From the NCBI GenBank assembly GCA_035307785.1, contig DATGHS010000007.1, positions 1 through 8,558 of the forward strand: a DNA stretch of 8,558 nucleotides. The letters are read 5' to 3'. The stretch is from DATGHS01 sp035307785 (GTDB lineage: Bacteria > Planctomycetota > Planctomycetia > Gemmatales > Gemmataceae). This document shows, one piece after another, positions 6,396 through 8,558 of this stretch. A program made the translations under genes and the position numbers. The notes beneath the pieces were generated by a model. That model was not told the origin of the DNA and did no database searches. It saw only the letters and a program-made list of their open reading frames with translations. Each line of letters starts with the position of its first letter. Position 1 is the first letter of the stretch.

Positions 6396-6423
6396 AAAGC
6401 CCAGGGACGACGGTCCCTGTGCA
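6396..6423 (-). repeat. Post-stop palindromic repeat, family B, copy 2
   Basis: Begins 13 nt past the LRR gene stop. The core CAGGGAC (6402-6408), a GACG loop and GTCCCTG (6413-6419) make a perfect 7-bp stem, extended by GC/GC outside one mismatch. It matches 23 of 28 bases with the copy at 5513-5540. On the plus strand the stem is followed by TGCATTTTT, so a terminator reading in that direction is possible, though no plus-strand gene lies upstream. Confidence 0.75.
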
Positions 6424-6436
6424 TTTTTCTCCGCTC

Positions 6437-7273
6437 TCAATCTTGTAACCGCACTCCCGCCGCTTTCAGCGCCGGAAGCTGTTTCGCCTTCGCCTCCGCC
6501 GAAAGCGGATTGCCAGCGATCCAGAAGAACAAAAACGGTGCGAAGCGCTTGGGGCCCTTGGCATCAGCCTCGGCCGCTGCAACGAGGGGTGAAAGATCGG
6601 TGATTTTGTTTTTCGCCAGCATCAATTTGCTTAACTCGCCTTGAGATTTGAGCGGCGCTATATCCACAATCTCATTCTCGCTCAAATCGAGAATCAATAA
6701 TCGGTTCACCTTAGCCAATGGCGCCAAGTCCTTGACCTTGTTCTTGTTCAGAACCAGTGAGGAAAGCTTGCCTAGCCCGGCCAGCGGGCTCAAGACGGAG
6801 ACTTGGTTTTCGGACATGTAGAGTGCCGACAGCGCCGTAAGATTCTTCAGGGCGGCGATGTCGGCCACCTTGTTCTTCGACAGCTCGATGTACTGGAGTT
6901 TCGTCAACCCGGCGAGCGACGAGATGTCCGATATCTGGTTATTGGAAAGGTCGATTGATTGCAGATTACTCAAACCCTTGAGCGCCTTCAGGTCGGAGAT
7001 TTGGTTGTTCTTCGCGGAAAACTCAGCCAGGTTGATGCATTTCTCCAACCCGGTGAGGTCCATTATCTTCTTGCCCGGCTTGCCGTCCGCCTTTAGGACG
7101 AAGACGTTTTTTAACATCTCGTCGGTCAGGTCGCCCTTCGGGTCGAATAGCACGGCCCGAATGGCGGCTTCCAGGTTCTTATCCGCAATCGGCGACGCGG
7201 ATTGCGCTGCGGATGTGAGCGTTAGACCGACGACAAGTGCCGAGCCAATAGCGCCGACCAGTGCGCGCGACAT
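6437..7273 (-). CDS. Secreted leucine-rich-repeat protein (internalin-like)
   Basis: The start at 7273 is chosen because an AGGAGAG lies just before it and the product then begins with a signal peptide: MSR, a hydrophobic core ALVGAIGSALVVGLTLT and a likely cleavage after SAA (residue 23). The upstream frame (GTG at 7330) lacks support. Residues 28-75 (IADKNLEAAIRAVLFDP ... ITDLTGLEKC-like) resemble the cap that precedes internalin repeats. Then come seven 22-residue repeats of the type LxxLxxIDLSNNQISDISSLAG, of the SDS22/internalin class, and a C-terminal flank ending in LPALKAAGVRLQD. Total 278 aa. Such proteins bind other proteins on their concave face; the partner is unknown. No anchor or membrane span is seen, so periplasmic or released. 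Confidence 0.9.
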   Translation of the reverse strand: MSRALVGAIGSALVVGLTLTSAAQSASPIADKNLEAAIRAVLFDPKGDLTDEMLKNVFVLKADGKPGKKIMDLTGLEKCINLAEFSAKNNQISDLKALKGLSNLQSIDLSNNQISDISSLAGLTKLQYIELSKNKVADIAALKNLTALSALYMSENQVSVLSPLAGLGKLSSLVLNKNKVKDLAPLAKVNRLLILDLSENEIVDIAPLKSQGELSKLMLAKNKITDLSPLVAAAEADAKGPKRFAPFLFFWIAGNPLSAEAKAKQLPALKAAGVRLQD

Positions 7274-7400
7274 TGATCTCTCCTGCAAGAAGAAAAACAT
7301 TGCGGTCAGTTTATGCGACGAATGAATCACGGCTACGGAACTGAATGCTCAAGAATCCCACCGTTGCCGAACCGGAATTCGTGCGCATTCCGCTACCAGT

Positions 7401-7417
7401 CAGTCGCAATTCGACTG
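7401..7417. repeat. Small inverted repeat in the csrA-LRR gap
   Basis: CAGTCG (7401-7406), a CAATT loop and CGACTG (7412-7417) make a perfect 6-bp stem, about 130 nt upstream of the LRR start codon. It is the weakest of three hairpins in this 266-nt gap. Confidence 0.4.
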
Positions 7418-7456
7418 CGAGTCTTCTCAATCCGTGATGGGGTTGGGCTTCCGTGA

Positions 7457-7506
7457 TGAGACGCACCTGCGTCTCAAAGAGGGTTCCCGCGATGGCCGCG
7501 GGAACC
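7457..7506. repeat. Two adjacent perfect hairpins downstream of csrA
   Basis: TGAGACGCA-CC-TGCGTCTCA (7457-7476, 9 bp) and, 5 nt on, GGTTCCCGCG (7482-7491), a 5-nt loop and CGCGGGAACC (7497-7506, 10 bp), both without mismatch. They start 34 nt past the csrA stop on the minus strand and precede the LRR gene. Neither is followed by a good T-tract on either strand, so they may be a processing or attenuation structure, a protein site or a stem pair at the csrA 3' end. An 81-codon frame with a TTG start (7556-7311, minus) spans them but lacks other support. Confidence 0.7.
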
Positions 7507-7539
7507 AGAGCGGCGATTGTTGTCGTTGGTTGTTCGATT

Positions 7540-7767
7540 TCACGGCCAAGTAACAATGTTGGGTTCGGGCTCCGGTTCCGAATTCTGCTTAGTTTCTTCG
7601 GCCCGGATCATCATGCGAACTTCGTGGAGTTCGCCCCGCTGGATGGAAACATCGGGATCCGCTTCGATGCCGATCCACACCCGTTCGCCTCGTACTCGGA
7701 GCACTTTCACTATGATTCCGTCTCCGATTTGGATCGATTCGCCGGGTCTGCGGCTCAACACCAACAT
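7540..7767 (-). CDS. csrA: Translational regulator CsrA
   Basis: The product begins MLVLSRRPGESIQIGDGIIV and continues KVLRVRGERVWIGIEADPDVSIQRGELHEV, the CsrA/RsmA pattern; 75 aa. CsrA is a dimer that binds GGA in mRNA leaders and blocks or stabilises messages. Leu4 and Arg44, key RNA contacts, are kept. Gly45 replaces the usual Glu, and ADPDV replaces the usual AP-x-x-V form. The tail (57-75) is acidic with an EPEPEP run. The ATG at 7767 is preceded by AAGGAGGA 6 nt away (7774-7781); the frame extends 43 codons farther but that stretch has no CsrA homology. The Shine-Dalgarno itself contains two GGA, so autoregulation is possible. A hairpin-rich region lies on both sides. Confidence 0.95.
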   Translation of the reverse strand: MLVLSRRPGESIQIGDGIIVKVLRVRGERVWIGIEADPDVSIQRGELHEVRMMIRAEETKQNSEPEPEPNIVTWP

Positions 7768-7773
7768 GCTCGG

Positions 7774-7781
7774 TCCTCCTT
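7774..7781 (-). promoter_or_regulatory. csrA Shine-Dalgarno with overlapping GGA motifs
   Basis: On the minus strand AAGGAGGA ends 6 nt before the csrA ATG. It decides the start. Its two GGA triplets are the core of CsrA binding sites, so CsrA could block its own initiation, as known in several bacteria; here inferred. Confidence 0.75.
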
Positions 7782-7810
7782 GCGACGGGGATGCAGGAAT
7801 AACGGTGTCT

Positions 7811-7835
7811 CCGGCCGCGCCCATGCGCCGGCCGG
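7811..7835 (-). repeat. Hairpin in the csrA leader
   Basis: CCGGCCGCGC (7811-7820), CCAT, and GCGCCGGCCGG (7825-7835) pair over ten bases with one bulged C. On the minus strand it begins with GGTCCGGCC (7838-7830), 71 nt before the ATG. The same nine bases head the leader of the 70-aa gene. Confidence 0.6.
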
Positions 7836-7865
7836 ACCAATAGCGAAGGACCCGTCCAAAAATTG

Positions 7866-7923
7866 GTAGGACCGAAGGATCAATCCGTCTGCTCATTCGG
7901 ACGGACTGGGAGATCCGTCCTAC
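7866..7923. repeat. Nested inverted repeats upstream of csrA
   Basis: An outer pair GTAGGAC (7866-7872) / GTCCTAC (7917-7923) encloses GGACGGA (7899-7905) / TCCGTCC (7914-7920, loop 8) and a further CCGTC/GACGG pair at 7884-7888 and 7900-7904, so at least two alternative foldings compete. It lies about 100-155 nt before csrA. It resembles dispersed repeat elements of the REP type; I cannot see a second copy in the window. Confidence 0.6.
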
Positions 7924-8098
7924 GGGTTAATCTTTGGCGGTATCGCTAGTCAATGGACAGATGGATTCTATGAACAAGCCCCCCAAATGGTCATCCCGGC
8001 GCGAAGCGAACTTTCGCGAAGCGGACGTAAGTCGTTTCGGAAATCGAAAATCGGGCTTCGGAAAAATTCTTGCCGCGCCGCGCTCTCCGCGCCAGCGC
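7924..8098. other. Intergenic stretch between the 70-aa gene and csrA
   Basis: With the preceding repeats this makes a 330-nt gap between the two genes. It has a direct repeat of GCGAAGCG (8001-8008 and 8016-8023), a small GCGC-TCTCC-GCGC stem (8080-8092) followed on the minus strand by TTTTT (8066-8062) that might end the 70-aa transcript, and a TTGACT at 7953-7948 without a matching -10 at the right spacing. No convincing coding frame is seen in it. Confidence 0.35.
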
Positions 8099-8311
8099 TC
8101 AAGCCGCGTGTAGCTCCCGTTGACGAACGTCTTCGTCTTCCTGACTGTGCAGAAGCGACAATACTTCGCTGCGCGCCTGCTGCAAGATGATGCCCAGGCT
8201 GCAGCGCGGACCCACCATCGTGACGAGCAGCGCCAGCACTCCGGCAATGGAACGCGCTTGTTTTGGATCGAGTAATCGATGATCGGAGGAAGACTGGAAT
8301 CGGACGACCAT
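8099..8311 (-). CDS. Small hypothetical protein (70 aa)
   Basis: The ATG at 8311 is preceded by AAGGAGG with a 7-nt spacer, as good a ribosome binding site as that of csrA, which makes this a real gene. The product has a polar N-terminus (residues 1-18), an amphipathic or hydrophobic stretch AGVLALLVTMVGP (23-35), a second helix-like stretch SLGIILQQARSEVLSLL (38-54) and an acidic-to-basic tail with QEDEDVRQRELH. The hydrophobic parts look too short and mixed for a firm membrane span; a two-helix soluble dimer is as likely. I do not recognise the family. A longer frame in another phase (8412-7927) runs over it but has no supporting features. Its leader resembles that of csrA. Confidence 0.75.
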   Translation of the reverse strand: MVVRFQSSSDHRLLDPKQARSIAGVLALLVTMVGPRCSLGIILQQARSEVLSLLHSQEDEDVRQRELHAA

Positions 8312-8318
8312 GCGAGAA

Positions 8319-8325
8319 CCTCCTT
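8319..8325 (-). promoter_or_regulatory. Strong Shine-Dalgarno of the 70-aa gene
   Basis: AAGGAGG on the minus strand, 7 nt before the ATG at 8311. It is the main evidence for choosing this frame over the overlapping longer one. Confidence 0.8.
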
Positions 8326-8346
8326 GTTCTGGGTTGCGTAAGGGTC

Positions 8347-8392
8347 GGCGCTACGAACTACACAGCGCCGGTCCGGCTCGGCTGGCCGGACC
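8347..8392 (-). repeat. Two abutting hairpins in the leader of the 70-aa gene
   Basis: GGCGCT (8347-8352) pairs with AGCGCC (8364-8369), and directly next GGTCCGGC (8370-8377) pairs with GCCGGACC (8385-8392), both perfect. They lie 36-81 nt before the ATG, in the likely 5' untranslated region. Confidence 0.65.
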
Positions 8393-8411
8393 ATGGGCAA
8401 AAGCGAGCTCA

Positions 8412-8440
8412 ATTATGAGATGCCGTGCGGCCCTTCGCAA
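8412..8440 (-). promoter_or_regulatory. Candidate sigma70-like promoter for the 70-aa gene
   Basis: On the minus strand TTGCGA (8440-8435, four of six) and CATAAT (8417-8412, five of six) are separated by exactly 17 nt. Transcription would start near 8405 and give a leader of about 94 nt that contains both hairpins and the Shine-Dalgarno. Planctomycete promoters are poorly defined, so this is tentative. Confidence 0.4.
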
Positions 8441-8558
8441 GCCCAAATTGCAAATCGACCGCTTTTGTCGCCGGACAGTTAGCCCCGGCGCGGAGTCTTT
8501 AGAGCGGCGCCAGCTCGCGGTGATTTTTTCTCGCCGCCCCCGTGGCAGCTTGAGATCG

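Noticed and set aside
6402..6428. Plus-strand intrinsic terminator (7-bp stem then TTTTT)
   Set aside because: The shape is good, but no plus-strand transcript is expected here; it is better explained as a copy of the family B repeat after the minus-strand LRR gene.
7311..7556. 81-codon minus-strand frame overlapping the end of csrA
   Set aside because: Needs a TTG start with no Shine-Dalgarno, overlaps csrA by 17 nt and runs through two perfect hairpins. No family resemblance seen. A real or decayed gene is not excluded.
7948..7953. TTGACT as a -35 box for csrA
   Set aside because: No acceptable -10 at 16-18 nt; TTAACC matches only two of six.
7927..8412. 161-codon minus-strand frame across the 70-aa gene
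   Set aside because: Composition is rich in Arg, Ser, Cys and Trp as in non-coding frames, it starts upstream of the leader hairpins and lacks a ribosome binding site, while the 70-aa frame has a strong one.

Overview
The window looks like a chromosomal segment of a planctomycete, probably of the Pirellulales type. This rests on moderately high G+C, planctomycete-style versions of an endonuclease III-like protein and an O-antigen-ligase-like protein, DUF4416 and DUF4058 genes, and small palindromic repeats at gene ends. The lineage is inferred from family resemblance; no search was run.

Left part (1-2574, plus strand): the end of the translation cluster infB - ylxP (DUF503) - rbfA, followed by an endonuclease III-like iron-sulphur protein. 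The infB-ylxP link is known in many bacteria, but here it is interrupted by about 820 bp holding an unrecognised 183-aa gene, a 45-aa single-span membrane ORF and a block of 7-bp tandem repeats that sits where the ylxP ribosome binding site should be.

Middle part (2599-6241, minus strand, convergent with the left part): a 739-aa O-antigen-ligase-like polytopic membrane protein with a soluble C-terminal region, a DUF4416 protein and a DUF4058 protein. The ligase frame remains coding-like upstream of its first usual start codon, and the motif where ligases normally carry His-Asn reads Ala-Ser.

Right part (6437-8558, minus strand): a secreted leucine-rich-repeat protein, csrA, and a 70-aa unrecognised protein with a strong Shine-Dalgarno. 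The leaders of csrA and the 70-aa gene look alike: each has a GGTCCGGCC hairpin 70-80 nt before the ATG and an AAGGAGG ribosome binding site. The intergenic DNA around csrA is full of perfect inverted repeats.

The main structure not explained by the genes is two dispersed palindromic repeat families at gene ends. One has three 17-bp copies, each starting within 5 nt of a stop codon or overlapping it, always in the orientation of the gene it follows. The other has two 28-bp copies, 11 and 13 nt after two minus-strand stops. I see no phage, CRISPR, toxin-antitoxin or biosynthetic cluster. Most genes are housekeeping or lineage-specific genes of unknown function.
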